Positions 1-9,104 are shown, numbered from the stretch's first letter. The stretch is DNA of 64,000 nt from Candidatus Omnitrophota bacterium (GCA_029570205.1 JAKQSI010000084.1:1-64000); one strand, 5' to 3'. Program-made: numbers and translations. The notes: generated from the letters alone by a model not told the origin.

Positions 1-416
1 TCGGGCGGAACCTCCTCCGTGGACCGTCCCTGGCGATTACTCTTGCTCTGGAATCGAATATCGTCCTCCGAGGGCAAATAAAACTCATTGCGCATTACAC
101 TATACCGGCCCGATATCTCGTTGATCCGCGCGGTTCGGTGACGTACCCACTGCCGGGCGACAAAAATGGGCATTTTTGCATGGAATGTCAAAATTACCTG
201 CTCAAAAGGCGATGTATGCTGATGCTGCATTAAATAGTTGATGAGCAGCCTGTCTTCCCGGATGGTTTTTGTGCCTTCGCCGTAGGAAACACGGGCTGCC
301 TGTACAATCCGGCGGTCACCGCCAAGATAATCCACAAGACGCACAAACCCCCGGTCAAGAACCGGAAACTCCTTATCGAGAATGGCTTCCGCCTCAGGAA
401 CCACAATATGGGCCAT
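1..416 (-). CDS. thyX: ThyX, FAD-dependent thymidylate synthase (3' end cut by window edge)
   Basis: Flavin-dependent thymidylate synthase makes dTMP from dUMP with methylene-tetrahydrofolate as carbon donor and NADPH as reductant. The 138 visible residues begin MAHIVVPEAE and include the family signature RHRTARINEISGRY (pattern RHR..., ending in SxRY), preceded by HQHTSPFEQ, both typical of the ThyX fold. The start is ATG at 414-416 with AGGA about nine bases upstream. The reading frame runs off base 1, so the C-terminal part is not seen. The gene is divergent from the catabolic operon that starts at 600. The identification is firm because of the signature motif; only the length is unknown. 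Confidence 0.93.
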   Translation of the reverse strand, partial: MAHIVVPEAEAILDKEFPVLDRGFVRLVDYLGGDRRIVQAARVSYGEGTKTIREDRLLINYLMQHQHTSPFEQVILTFHAKMPIFVARQWVRHRTARINEISGRYSVMRNEFYLPSEDDIRFQSKSNRQGRSTEEVPP

Positions 417-599
417 GGGACTTGATCCTGCTTTTGTTTGAGATTGAAGGCTATCATAGCACGAAGAGCGGTCTGCCTTCACGGCACGGACCTCCGAATC
501 TGCTCCCGATCGGCCTTCTGATGGGTATTCCCTTCTGTGCGGGGCCACGATGAGCTACTATGCTATGATCTGAATATATACAGGAGAACCAGAGCGCCT

Positions 600-1661
600 A
601 TGAACTCCCTGTCCGTCGGGATTATCGGCCTGCAACACCTCCATCCGAGAAGTTATATGCCGCTGTTCAAAGCGGTAGAAGAGACCGAGGTGGTCTGCGT
701 GGCAGAGTCAGATGTTCAGTTGCGTGAAGCATTTACGGATGATTTCGGCGTGCGGGGGTATTCCTCCTGGACAGAGATGCTGGAAAAGGAATCGCTCGAT
801 CTCGCAGCGATTTTTCTTCCGCATGTCGATTGTCCGGATGCCGCCGTGGCCTGTGCGGAAAAGGGAATTCATCTTCTGATCGAGAAACCCATTGCGGCCA
901 ATCGCGCCGGAGCGGAAAAAATTGTGGCGGCAGCGGAAAAAGCCGATGTCAAACTGAGCGTCCCTTATGTGTGGCGGTATCACCCCGTTGCGCGGGAGAT
1001 GAAAAGTCTGATCGACCGCCGGGTATTAGGCCGGATTGTCGGCTGTGAGGGCCGATGTGCCGCCGGAAAGGTTCAGCGATATATTGACGGTCATGCGGGG
1101 TGGATGCTCGAAAAGGCCAAGAGCGGAGGCGGCCCGATGTACAACCTGGGTGTCCACTGGATCGATCTGTTCAGGTGGTTTCTCAACGATGAGGTCACCA
1201 AGGTGCTGGCACGGAATGTAAAGGTGAATACGCAGTACGATATCGAGGATAACTCGTTCGCTCTGCTGACGTTCCGAAACGGAGCCGTTCTTGCGTTGGA
1301 TATCAGCTACACTGTTCCGGACTCGTACCCCTACGGGCGGGACCTTTACCTGGGACTGCGGGGAACCGAGGGTGTGCTGTCGTGGTCGCCCTCGTTTGAA
1401 GGAGCGAAGGAAACGCTGTTCCTTTGCAGCAATGCCTCCGATTTCTCAGACTCTCCACGACGTCACCTGCAATTCGAACTGGAGAGCGCGCCCGGGTACT
1501 GCGGGACACTGGGCGTCCATTTCATTCGCGATATTGCCCGCTGCATCCTGGAGGACCTGCCGGTACCGATTACAGGCAAAGATGCCATTGAAGCGCTTCG
1601 TGTAGTCGAAGCGATCTATACCGCCGCCGAAACAGGGAAAGCGGTACAAATCCATGGTTAA
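600..1661 (+). CDS. Gfo/Idh/MocA family oxidoreductase
   Basis: A 353-residue NAD(P)-dependent dehydrogenase of the glucose-fructose oxidoreductase / inositol dehydrogenase family. The N-terminal Rossmann stretch is SVGIIGLQHLHPRSY, in which the classical GxGxxG is degenerate. The family EKP motif is present (LLIEKPIAAN), as is a GVHWIDLF segment in the substrate domain. An upstream in-frame ATG exists at 537, but ATG 600 follows AGGAGA at 582 and lines up with the usual start of the family. It is the first gene of a same-strand run reaching 8771. The substrate (a sugar, inositol or amino-sugar derivative) cannot be told from sequence. Confidence 0.85.
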   Translation: MNSLSVGIIGLQHLHPRSYMPLFKAVEETEVVCVAESDVQLREAFTDDFGVRGYSSWTEMLEKESLDLAAIFLPHVDCPDAAVACAEKGIHLLIEKPIAANRAGAEKIVAAAEKADVKLSVPYVWRYHPVAREMKSLIDRRVLGRIVGCEGRCAAGKVQRYIDGHAGWMLEKAKSGGGPMYNLGVHWIDLFRWFLNDEVTKVLARNVKVNTQYDIEDNSFALLTFRNGAVLALDISYTVPDSYPYGRDLYLGLRGTEGVLSWSPSFEGAKETLFLCSNASDFSDSPRRHLQFELESAPGYCGTLGVHFIRDIARCILEDLPVPITGKDAIEALRVVEAIYTAAETGKAVQIHG

Positions 1662-1680
1662 TCGTTGAAAGGAATTCATT

Positions 1681-2679
1681 GTGACGAACACGATCAAGGT
1701 CGTCGTTACCGATTACATTGAACCGGATATGAAATGGGAGGAAGAACAGCTGGCCGAACTCAATGTTGAGTTCCGTTATTACCAGTTGACATTCCGCCCC
1801 ATGGAAGAGGTACTCGAGAAGATACGCGATGCGCATATCATCGTAGTCAACATGGTCAAATTGCCGCGCGAACTGATCGAGAAACTGGAGAAATGCCGCC
1901 TTGTTATCCGTCACGGCGTGGGATATGACAATGTAGATGTCGATGCCCTGACCGACCGCGGGATCCCATTGGCGTACATGCCGGACTACTGTTCGGATGA
2001 AGTTGCGGAGCAGGCTATCGCGCTCATTTTCGCCTGTGCGCGGAAAATCGTGTGGAGTCGGACAGTTCTCGATGAGTCCAGTGCGTGCGGCCGGTGGAAT
2101 TTTGATGCTGTGATTCCCATGTACAGGATGAAAGGCCAGACCCTCGGGATTATCGGCTGCGGACGAATCGGGAGTCTGACATATCTGAAATTGAAACATT
2201 TCGGGTTCAATTTTTTAATCTGCGATCCGTATCTATCCACACGAAGAGTCGAGGCCTTGGGGATCACTCCGGTCGATCATGAAACGGTTTTCCGAAATTC
2301 GGATTACATCACGATACACACGCCGCTTAAGGACGAAACCCGGTACATGGTTAACGCGAACACCCTGGCTATGATGAAACCGACCGCATATATCATCAAT
2401 ACCTCACGCGGGCCTATGGTAAACGAAAACGACCTGGCCGAAGCCTTGCGCTCAAAAACCATTGCGGGAGCCGCCATCGACGTGTTTGAAAAAGAGCCGC
2501 CGGACCCCTCCCATCCGCTCTTCGGCCTGGACAACGTGATTCTCACGCCGCACCTCTCCTGGTACTCTGAAGATGCCGGTTGGTCGATTCGAGAGAACAT
2601 TATCGAGGACATCCGACGGAATATCGCCGGTCAGCCCCCGCGATTCTGCGTTAATTCCTCCGTCCTTGAAGGGAAATAA
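1681..2679 (+). CDS. D-2-hydroxyacid dehydrogenase (CtBP/SerA-like)
   Basis: A 332-residue NAD-dependent D-isomer-specific 2-hydroxyacid dehydrogenase. The nucleotide-binding motif is LGIIGCGRIGS, and the catalytic residues are visible as the Arg of INTSRGPM, the Glu in DVFEKEPPD and the His of LTPHLSWYSE. The N-terminus (VTDYIEPDMKWEEEQL) resembles the C-terminal-binding-protein group more than phosphoglycerate dehydrogenase, and no ACT domain follows. The start is GTG 1681, preceded by AAGGA. It lies 19 nt after the Gfo/Idh gene and three nt before the aminotransferase gene, so all are likely cotranscribed. The likely reaction is reduction or oxidation of a 2-oxoacid made by the neighbouring transaminase; this is an inference. 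Confidence 0.85.
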   Translation: MTNTIKVVVTDYIEPDMKWEEEQLAELNVEFRYYQLTFRPMEEVLEKIRDAHIIVVNMVKLPRELIEKLEKCRLVIRHGVGYDNVDVDALTDRGIPLAYMPDYCSDEVAEQAIALIFACARKIVWSRTVLDESSACGRWNFDAVIPMYRMKGQTLGIIGCGRIGSLTYLKLKHFGFNFLICDPYLSTRRVEALGITPVDHETVFRNSDYITIHTPLKDETRYMVNANTLAMMKPTAYIINTSRGPMVNENDLAEALRSKTIAGAAIDVFEKEPPDPSHPLFGLDNVILTPHLSWYSEDAGWSIRENIIEDIRRNIAGQPPRFCVNSSVLEGK

Positions 2680-2682
2680 ACT

Positions 2683-4011
2683 ATGACATCCAATTCGAAT
2701 GGTGTTGCTTGTGTCACAGGTCCTTTACCGGGGCCGAAATCGAAAGAGCTACTGGATCGGTGGCATCAGTTTGAGGCCAACTGCGTGGGCTACCAGGCCC
2801 CCGTTGTGTGGGATCACGCACGGGGGGTAGTCGTCACGGATGTAGACGGAAATCGCTATATTGACTGGACATCGGGCGTTCTGGTCACCAATGTCGGCCA
2901 CTGTCACCCGAAGCTGGTTAAAGCGGTCCAGGATGCCTGCGAAAAACTGATGAATAACTACGAATGTGCCAATGTGCCGCGTATCAAGGCAGCGGAGGCG
3001 GTAGTCAGCATTACTCCGCCGCATCTGGATCGATGTTTCTTTATGACGACAGGCAGCGAGACCACGGAAGCCGCGATCCGGCTGATGAAACGCAAGACCG
3101 GACGATTTGAGATTGTCGGGTTCTTCGGCGGATTTCATGGCCGAACCTACTCCGCGTCCAGTGTCGGCGGACTTTCCAGTACAAAAAAGGAATATGGTCC
3201 CACCATGCCCGGAGCCATCCGTACACCGTACCCGTACTGCTACCGATGCCCGTTCAAACTGCACCCGTCCACGTGCGACTTTCTTTGCCTGGATTTCCTG
3301 AATGAAATAGTGCGTGCCGACTCTACCGGCAGCCTGGCCGGTGTGCTGGTAGAGCCGTACATGGGATCCGCAGGGTTTATCTTTCCGCCGGACGGCTGGC
3401 TGAAACGGCTGGAGACCTGGATTCGCGAACACGACATGCTGTTCACCTTGGACGAGGTCCAGGCCTCGTATGGTCGAACCGGGAAAATGTGGGCGATGGA
3501 ATGGGAGAATCTGCAACCGGACCTGCTGTGTATCGGTAAAGGAATCGGCTCCGGCATCCCAGTCTCGTGCCTGGCGGCACGTGGCGAGGTAATCGGAGTG
3601 CTGGGCGTCGGCGAGATGAGCAGCACGGCGGGCGGCAATCCGGTGTCCAGCGCAGCAGTATTAGCCGTAATCGACATTATGAAAAGCGAGAATCTTGTTG
3701 AGAACTCTTTGCGTATCGGGACAATAATGAAGAAACGCCTCGAGGAAATACAAGAGAAATCTCGAATTCTCGGTGACGTACGCGGTAAAGGATTAGTAAT
3801 GGGTCTGGAGATCGTAAAGGATAAGAAAACGAAGGAGCCGGCTCCCGACCTGACCCGGCAAATTATCCACCGCTGTGCCGAAAATGGCCTGTTGGTCGGT
3901 TCGGTGGGGATTTTTGGAAATGTGATCCGCGTCGCGCCACCGTTAGTTATTACAGAAAGTGAGGCAGAGGAGAGTTCGGGGATTATGGAGAAAGTGTTGG
4001 TGTCTTTTTGA
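2683..4011 (+). CDS. Class III (omega/4-aminobutyrate-type) aminotransferase
   Basis: A 442-residue PLP-dependent fold-type I aminotransferase of class III. The sequence shows GSETTEAAIRLMKRKTGR (cofactor phosphate region), FTLDEVQASYGRTGKMWA (PLP-ring Asp) and LLCIGKGIGSGIPVS, whose Lys forms the internal aldimine. A Cys-rich insert near residue 185 (CYRCPF...CDFLC) is present and may hold a structural metal. The gene starts three nt after the preceding stop, which implies translational coupling. Family members act on GABA, ornithine, beta-alanine or 2,2-dialkylglycine; the substrate here is unknown. Confidence 0.88.
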   Translation: MTSNSNGVACVTGPLPGPKSKELLDRWHQFEANCVGYQAPVVWDHARGVVVTDVDGNRYIDWTSGVLVTNVGHCHPKLVKAVQDACEKLMNNYECANVPRIKAAEAVVSITPPHLDRCFFMTTGSETTEAAIRLMKRKTGRFEIVGFFGGFHGRTYSASSVGGLSSTKKEYGPTMPGAIRTPYPYCYRCPFKLHPSTCDFLCLDFLNEIVRADSTGSLAGVLVEPYMGSAGFIFPPDGWLKRLETWIREHDMLFTLDEVQASYGRTGKMWAMEWENLQPDLLCIGKGIGSGIPVSCLAARGEVIGVLGVGEMSSTAGGNPVSSAAVLAVIDIMKSENLVENSLRIGTIMKKRLEEIQEKSRILGDVRGKGLVMGLEIVKDKKTKEPAPDLTRQIIHRCAENGLLVGSVGIFGNVIRVAPPLVITESEAEESSGIMEKVLVSF

Positions 4012-4026
4012 CAGGTCCGCATATCG

Positions 4027-4097
4027 TCATTCCGGCAAAGGCCGGAATCCAGGCGATGGCCCAGCGTTCCGTCATTCCGGCCTTCGACGGAATGACG
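4027..4097. repeat. Two adjacent palindromic dispersed-type repeats
   Basis: Between the aminotransferase and M20 genes lie two perfect hairpins: ATTCCGGC (4029-4036) with GCCGGAAT (4041-4048), and CGTCATTCCG (4070-4079) with CGGAATGACG (4088-4097). They share the GTCATTCCGG core, a motif type widely dispersed in bacterial genomes. No T-run follows, so they are more likely mRNA-stabilising or mobile palindromes than terminators. The 138-nt gap is the widest inside this operon. Confidence 0.7.
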
Positions 4098-4149
4098 ATG
4101 CCAGGCCGGCCTGGACTGCGGCCTCCGACGAAATGACAGTACATAAATT

Positions 4150-5403
4150 ATGCACAAAAATACACCTGACGATATTCGACGAACCATCGAGCGCCTTCTG
4201 CCACAGACGCAGGAATTTCTGTGTACCCTGATCCGCTATCCTTCCACACCGGGACAAGAACAGGATGCGATTGACTATACCGCGACGGCCTTCGCCAACA
4301 TCGGCGCCCACGTGGAATCTGTTCCCATTCAGAACAGCATCCGTGAGGACGAGGATTACAGCACCCCGATTCCCGATTTGACTTACGACGGTCATCGCAA
4401 TCTGCGTGTGGTTCGAAAAGGTTTCGGCGGCGGAAAAACGCTGCTGCTCAATACGCATTTGGACGTTGTACCCGCCTCCGAGAATCAGGAGGACGCTTTT
4501 CATCCCACCGTCACCGATGGGGTCATTCGCGGTCGCGGCGCATGTGACGCAAAAGGTCAGGCGGCAACATTGTTTCTCGTTTTGTCTGCATTGGAAACAC
4601 TCGGGGTATCTCTCGACGGAGATATTATTCTCCACCTGGTAGTCGAGGAAGAAGTGGGCGGGAATGGAACACTAGCCATGATCCGCCGGGGTGAGAAAGC
4701 CGATGGAGCGATTATCCTGGAACCGACGGATTTGAATGTCCTCCCATCGGTTCGCGGCGCGGTGTGGTTTCGGATAACGTTCGAGGGGAGGACCGGGCAT
4801 TCCGGCAGCGGCGGCACAATCAGCGCTCTGAACATGGCGCGTCAGGTAATGAACAGCCTGGATGACTACCACGCGAAGCTGCTGGCAGCCTCCAGGGGAA
4901 TCCCGCTATTCGACAAGTTCGCTGATCCGATGCCGTTGACATTCGGAACACTCTCTGCCGGGAAATGGCCCTCTGCCGCGCCGAATCACGCCGTACTGGA
5001 GGGTGTTCTGGGATTCTTGCCGAACAAGACACGGTTTCAGATCATGGACGAAATACGCGCTGCGGTCGCGAATACGGGTGATGAATGGCTGCGCGACCAT
5101 ACCCGGGTTGAATTCATGTACCGTCACGATGCGCATGTACTCGATCCGCACCATCCGCTCGTACAGAATCTTTATGCGCAATGCCTGGCGGAGAATGTCA
5201 AATCGGAAATCTCTGCCATGACGGCTTCGTGTGACTCGTGGTTTTACAACAACCAACTGGGCCTCCCGACTGTGGTGTTCGGTCCGGGAAGTCTGGGATA
5301 TGCGCATTCCAGCGAAGAGCAAATTTCACCGGATCAAATCGCTGCCGCCGCACGAGTACTCATTCGTTTTATTCGGAACTGGTGTGGTACGGCGGCCTTC
5401 TGA
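4150..5403 (+). CDS. M20-family metallopeptidase/deacylase (ArgE/DapE-like)
   Basis: A 417-residue di-zinc amidohydrolase of the M20 family, which typically removes acyl or succinyl groups from amino acids or cleaves dipeptides. The metal ligands are visible: His in LLLNTHLDVVP, Asp in GRGACDAKG, the Glu pair in VVEEEVGGNG, and a late His in GYAHSSEEQ. The dimerisation segment RTGHSG is also present. The start ATG 4150 follows the palindromic repeats and lacks a strong Shine-Dalgarno sequence. In this operon it may deacylate an N-acylated intermediate before the transaminase or dehydrogenases act. Confidence 0.87.
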   Translation: MHKNTPDDIRRTIERLLPQTQEFLCTLIRYPSTPGQEQDAIDYTATAFANIGAHVESVPIQNSIREDEDYSTPIPDLTYDGHRNLRVVRKGFGGGKTLLLNTHLDVVPASENQEDAFHPTVTDGVIRGRGACDAKGQAATLFLVLSALETLGVSLDGDIILHLVVEEEVGGNGTLAMIRRGEKADGAIILEPTDLNVLPSVRGAVWFRITFEGRTGHSGSGGTISALNMARQVMNSLDDYHAKLLAASRGIPLFDKFADPMPLTFGTLSAGKWPSAAPNHAVLEGVLGFLPNKTRFQIMDEIRAAVANTGDEWLRDHTRVEFMYRHDAHVLDPHHPLVQNLYAQCLAENVKSEISAMTASCDSWFYNNQLGLPTVVFGPGSLGYAHSSEEQISPDQIAAAARVLIRFIRNWCGTAAF

Positions 5404-5410
5404 GGTCATG

Positions 5411-6445
5411 ATGAAAGCATTAGTTAAAACACAAAAAGGTGTCGGTTTCATCGAGATACAGGATGTGGAAGAACCGCGTCCAAAACCGGATGAGGTATTG
5501 ATCGAGATCAAAGCCTGCGGGATCTGCGGCACGGATATTCATGTCAAGTACGATGAGTTTCCGTACTGGCCGCCGGTGATTCTCGGTCATGAGTTTTCCG
5601 GTCGGATTGTGGAGGTTGGGGCGGAGGTCAAGCGTTGGAAAGTGGGAGATCGTGTCGTCGGCGAGCCGCACACACTGGCGTGCGGCGAGTGTTATCTTTG
5701 CCGAACCGGGAATATCCAGATCTGCCCCGCGAAGCGGTCTCCCGGCTGGGGCATGAACGGCGCGATGGCCCGCTACCTGGCCTATCCAGGAAAGCTGCTC
5801 CACGCGATCCCCGATACCATGTCGTTTGAGGAAGCCGCTGTGGTGGAACCGGCGGCGAATGCGGTTCATGACGTAATTGAGAGGGCACAGGTTCAGGCGG
5901 GAGATTTTGTAGTCGTACTCGGCCCCGGCCCCATCGGGCTTCTTGCCGCGATGGCCGCACGTGCTTCCGGTGCGCGAGAGGTAGCGATTATCGGGCGTTC
6001 CATGGATGAGGAACTGCGCTTTACCAAAGCCCGCGAATTGGGTTTTCAATGTTTCGTAAACGTAGACAATGAGAATTCGAAGGAAAAGATTTTGGCCCTT
6101 ACAGGCGGCATCGGTGCGGACCTGGTAGTGGAGTGTACCGGCGCTCCCCAGGCGATTGTTACCACAGTCGATCTGATTCGTAAAAAAGGGAAGATATGTT
6201 CAATCGGCTTGACCGGGAATAAGCCGGTTCCGTTTCCCTGGGACCAGGCCGCTTTCAAAGTATGTGATGTGTTTTTCTGCCTTTCCACCGGCTATACCTG
6301 CTGGGACCGAACGATTACACTGATTGCATCCGGGAAAATCCAGGCCGGAAAACTGGTTACGCACCGTTTCCCCCTTGACCAGTGGGAGACCGCATTCGAT
6401 CATGTCGAAAGCCTGAAAGCGCTGAAAGTCATACTGAATCCATAA
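5411..6445 (+). CDS. Zinc-dependent medium-chain alcohol/polyol dehydrogenase
   Basis: A 344-residue medium-chain dehydrogenase of the threonine/sorbitol dehydrogenase type. Catalytic zinc residues sit in CGICGTDIH (Cys39) and GHEFSG (His60, Glu61). The structural zinc loop is CGECYLCRTGNIQICP, and the NAD site is VVLGPGPIGLLAA. Of two adjacent ATGs (5408 and 5411), the second lies at better distance from the GAGG that overlaps the previous stop. It overlaps neither neighbour but follows the M20 gene by seven nt. It probably oxidises a secondary alcohol in the same catabolic route as its neighbours. Confidence 0.88.
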   Translation: MKALVKTQKGVGFIEIQDVEEPRPKPDEVLIEIKACGICGTDIHVKYDEFPYWPPVILGHEFSGRIVEVGAEVKRWKVGDRVVGEPHTLACGECYLCRTGNIQICPAKRSPGWGMNGAMARYLAYPGKLLHAIPDTMSFEEAAVVEPAANAVHDVIERAQVQAGDFVVVLGPGPIGLLAAMAARASGAREVAIIGRSMDEELRFTKARELGFQCFVNVDNENSKEKILALTGGIGADLVVECTGAPQAIVTTVDLIRKKGKICSIGLTGNKPVPFPWDQAAFKVCDVFFCLSTGYTCWDRTITLIASGKIQAGKLVTHRFPLDQWETAFDHVESLKALKVILNP

Positions 6446-6466
6446 CACCTCAAGGGAGAGATTCTC

Positions 6467-7534
6467 ATGTCGGAAAAACCCGTCGGATTTGGATTACTCG
6501 GAGCGGGACTTGTCGCCCCGTTTCATGCGAAATCCTTACGCAGCTCCTCCAAAGCCAAACTGGTCGCGGTAGCCGATATGAACCGCGAGCGGGCCGAGAA
6601 ACTTGCGAAAGAATACGAATGCAAGTGCCTGACAACGCTCGATGAATTGTTGAACTATCCCGGTGTGGAGGCAATTTGTGCCTTGACTCCCAATCATGCA
6701 CACCATGATGTGGTGATCGCCGCCGCCCGCGCAGGCAAGCATGTGCTGGTAGAGAAACCGCCCGCGATGACCCTTCGCGAGACCGACAGTATGATTGCTG
6801 CCTGCAAAGAGGCCGATGTGCGGTTCGGGGTCGTTCTCCAGTGCCGCGTTCGCAAGGCGATTCAGGCCATGAAGAAAGCCATCGGGTCCGGCCGGTTCGG
6901 CAGGCTGCTTCATGCGGATGCCTACATGAAATGGTTCCGGTCCACGGAGTACTACCTGAGCGACGGCTGGCGATCCTCGCGAGCCTCCGGAGCGGGGGTA
7001 ACGGTTCAGCACGCTTTCCACTATATCGACCTGCTTCAGTATCTCGCCGGTCCCGGCAAACGGGTCTGGGCACGAATGAACAACCTTTCGCATCCGCAGG
7101 TGGACCTGGAAGATACCGTGCTTTCGGTCATTGAGTTCGAGTCCGGCGCACAAGGTGTGGTCGAAGCCTCAACGGGGCTGTGGCCGGGAACGGATATCCG
7201 CATCGAGATGAACGGCGAAGACGGTACGGCCATCATGGTCGGCGAACGTATGCACACGTGGATATTCCGCGACAAACAACCGGAAGACGAGGAAATCCGC
7301 ACGTATGGCAGCGAATCCGTTCAGACCGCTGCCACCGGCCCGGCCGACTTCGCGTTCTTCGATCACAAGGTCGTGATCGAGGACATGGCCGATGCCGTCC
7401 GCGAACACCGGGACCCCTGCATCCCGGCGATCTCTGTGCGGCCATCGCTGGAAATCGTGCTGGCGATGTACAAATCCGCCCGGCTCGGCAATTGGGTCCC
7501 GATTCCTTTGGAAAGTGAGGAAGGGATTCTATAA
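6467..7534 (+). CDS. Gfo/Idh/MocA family oxidoreductase (second in operon)
   Basis: A 355-residue NAD(P)-dependent dehydrogenase. It has an intact GxGxxx Rossmann start (FGLLGAGLVAPFHAKSL), the EKP motif in VLVEKPPAMT and the substrate-site HAFHYIDLLQYL. Unlike the first copy at 600, the dinucleotide motif is standard. It starts 21 nt after the alcohol dehydrogenase gene with AGGGAGAG upstream. Two family members in one operon suggest sequential oxidation and reduction of a cyclic polyol or sugar acid, which is an inference. Confidence 0.88.
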   Translation: MSEKPVGFGLLGAGLVAPFHAKSLRSSSKAKLVAVADMNRERAEKLAKEYECKCLTTLDELLNYPGVEAICALTPNHAHHDVVIAAARAGKHVLVEKPPAMTLRETDSMIAACKEADVRFGVVLQCRVRKAIQAMKKAIGSGRFGRLLHADAYMKWFRSTEYYLSDGWRSSRASGAGVTVQHAFHYIDLLQYLAGPGKRVWARMNNLSHPQVDLEDTVLSVIEFESGAQGVVEASTGLWPGTDIRIEMNGEDGTAIMVGERMHTWIFRDKQPEDEEIRTYGSESVQTAATGPADFAFFDHKVVIEDMADAVREHRDPCIPAISVRPSLEIVLAMYKSARLGNWVPIPLESEEGIL

Positions 7535-7580
7535 TCTGAAGTTCATGCAAAACGCAAATTGATCTTCGAGGAATCACACA

Positions 7581-8771
7581 ATGAACGAACCATACAGTAA
7601 ACGTCAAATCTCCCGAATCTGCGTTCACGAAGGGGAAGAACGATATAACCCTTATGACGCCATCACGACACCGATTGTCCAGACCTCCACATTCATTTTC
7701 AAAAATACGGATGCCATTGAGGGATATACCTGCCGTGGAGAAGCACATTATGAATACACCCGGTACGGCAACCCGACTCAGACCGCAGCGCAGAAAAAAC
7801 TGGCCGCGTTGGAGGACGCCGAATCGGCGCTGCTGTTCTCCTCCGGCATGAGCGCCGTTACCACAACTTTGCTTTGCCTGCTGCAATCCGGCGACCACAT
7901 CATCATCACGGATGATGCCTATAAAAAATCCCTGGAGTTCTGCAAGTATGTCTTGCCGCGATATGGGATTCAGTTCGATATCGTCTCCGTGCACGACTAT
8001 GACGCCATGGAGAAAGCGATTCGTCCGAACACGCGCATCTTTTTCTCGGAATCCCCAACCAACCCATATCTGAACATCATGGACCTTCAGCGCATTGCCA
8101 CAATGTTGAAGGACACACAGGTTCTGCTCCTGTGCGACAGTACATTCGCCACACCTTACAACATGCAACCCCTGAAGTTCGGTGTGGACCTGGTAATCCA
8201 CAGCTGTACGAAATACCTGGGCGGACATAACGATCTCATGGCGGGAGTTGTTATGGGCAGCGAGAAGTTGATTGAGGAAATCCTGAAGTTTCACAAGATC
8301 CTGGGCGGGGTTGTGGACCCGCTTGTGGGATATCTCCTGATTCGCGGGTTGAAAACATTTGATTTGCGGATGCAACGACTGAACGAAAACGGAATGCGGG
8401 TCGCGCAGTTTCTGGAAAATCATCCGCGAGTACAGAAAATCTACTATCCGGGGTTGCCGTCGCACCCGCACTATGAAATCGCAAAACGTTATATGACCGG
8501 TTTCGGCGCTGTTGTTTCTTTTGAAATGGATGCCGACCTGGAGGGAACAAAACGCTTCTTAGATCAGCTAAAACTGTTCCGAATCGGGCCGAGTTTCGGG
8601 GGCGCGGAGTCCCTGATTACTCACCCGGCCAGTGTATCCTATTACGATTGCACACGGGATGAACGAATTGCCCTCGGAATCAAAGACAATTTGATTCGTC
8701 TCGCTGCCGGCATTGAAGAGGCCGAGGCGATTATCGAGGACCTGGAACAGGCGTTCGCGGCGAGTGTATAA
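7581..8771 (+). CDS. Cys/Met-metabolism PLP enzyme (cystathionine synthase/lyase-like)
   Basis: A 396-residue fold-type I PLP enzyme of the trans-sulfuration family. It contains the YTRYGNPT segment, LFSSGMSAVTT, the PLP-binding SCTKYLGGHND (Lys near residue 213) and the C-terminal GGAESLITHPAS. Family members include cystathionine gamma-synthase, cystathionine beta- or gamma-lyase, O-acetylhomoserine sulfhydrylase and methionine gamma-lyase, and sequence alone does not decide between them. It is the last gene of the run, 46 nt after the second Gfo/Idh gene. A beta- or gamma-elimination step would release ammonia and a 2-oxoacid, which the hydroxyacid dehydrogenase upstream could use. Confidence 0.85.
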   Translation: MNEPYSKRQISRICVHEGEERYNPYDAITTPIVQTSTFIFKNTDAIEGYTCRGEAHYEYTRYGNPTQTAAQKKLAALEDAESALLFSSGMSAVTTTLLCLLQSGDHIIITDDAYKKSLEFCKYVLPRYGIQFDIVSVHDYDAMEKAIRPNTRIFFSESPTNPYLNIMDLQRIATMLKDTQVLLLCDSTFATPYNMQPLKFGVDLVIHSCTKYLGGHNDLMAGVVMGSEKLIEEILKFHKILGGVVDPLVGYLLIRGLKTFDLRMQRLNENGMRVAQFLENHPRVQKIYYPGLPSHPHYEIAKRYMTGFGAVVSFEMDADLEGTKRFLDQLKLFRIGPSFGGAESLITHPASVSYYDCTRDERIALGIKDNLIRLAAGIEEAEAIIEDLEQAFAASV

Positions 8772-8796
8772 TCTCCCTCGCCCATGAACCCCACTA

Positions 8797-9104
8797 TGCC
8801 TTGGAGTGCGGCAGCGCAGCTGCCGCCTCTGGTTCATTTATGCCTTGGAGTGCGGCAGCGCAGCTGCCGCCTCTGGCTCATTTATGCCTTGGAGTGCGGC
8901 AGCGCAGCTGCCGCCTTTGGTTCATTTATGCCTTGGAGTGCGGCAGCGCAGCTGCCGCCTCTGGCTCATTTATGCCTTGGAGTGCAGCAGCGCAGCTGCC
9001 GCCTTTGGTTCATTTATGCCTTGGAGTGCGGCAGCGCAGCTGCCGCCTCTGGCTCATTTATGCCTTGGAGTGCGGCAGCGCAGCTGCCGCCTCTGGCTCC
9101 TCTA
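8797..9104. repeat. Seven tandem 44-nt units, each with an 8-bp hairpin
   Basis: Seven head-to-tail copies begin at 8797, 8841, 8885, 8929, 8973, 9017 and 9061. Each unit carries the hairpin GCGGCAGC-GCA-GCTGCCGC. Copies differ only at a few sites (CTCTGG/CTTTGG, GGTTCA/GGCTCA, one G-to-A in the fifth unit). Because 44 is not a multiple of three and the unit lacks stops, all three plus frames stay open across the array. There are no spacers, so it is not a CRISPR. It lies between the trans-sulfuration gene and the thiC riboswitch. Confidence 0.95.

Noticed and set aside
2749-4187. Long minus-strand ORFs of 255 and 315 aa opposite the class III aminotransferase.
   Set aside because: They overlap a gene with clear catalytic motifs and show no recognisable domain.
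7535-7580. SAM riboswitch before the trans-sulfuration gene.
   Set aside because: The gap is only 46 nt and contains no S-box motif.
8797-9104. CRISPR-like array.
   Set aside because: Units are directly adjacent with no unique spacers, and no cas genes are nearby.
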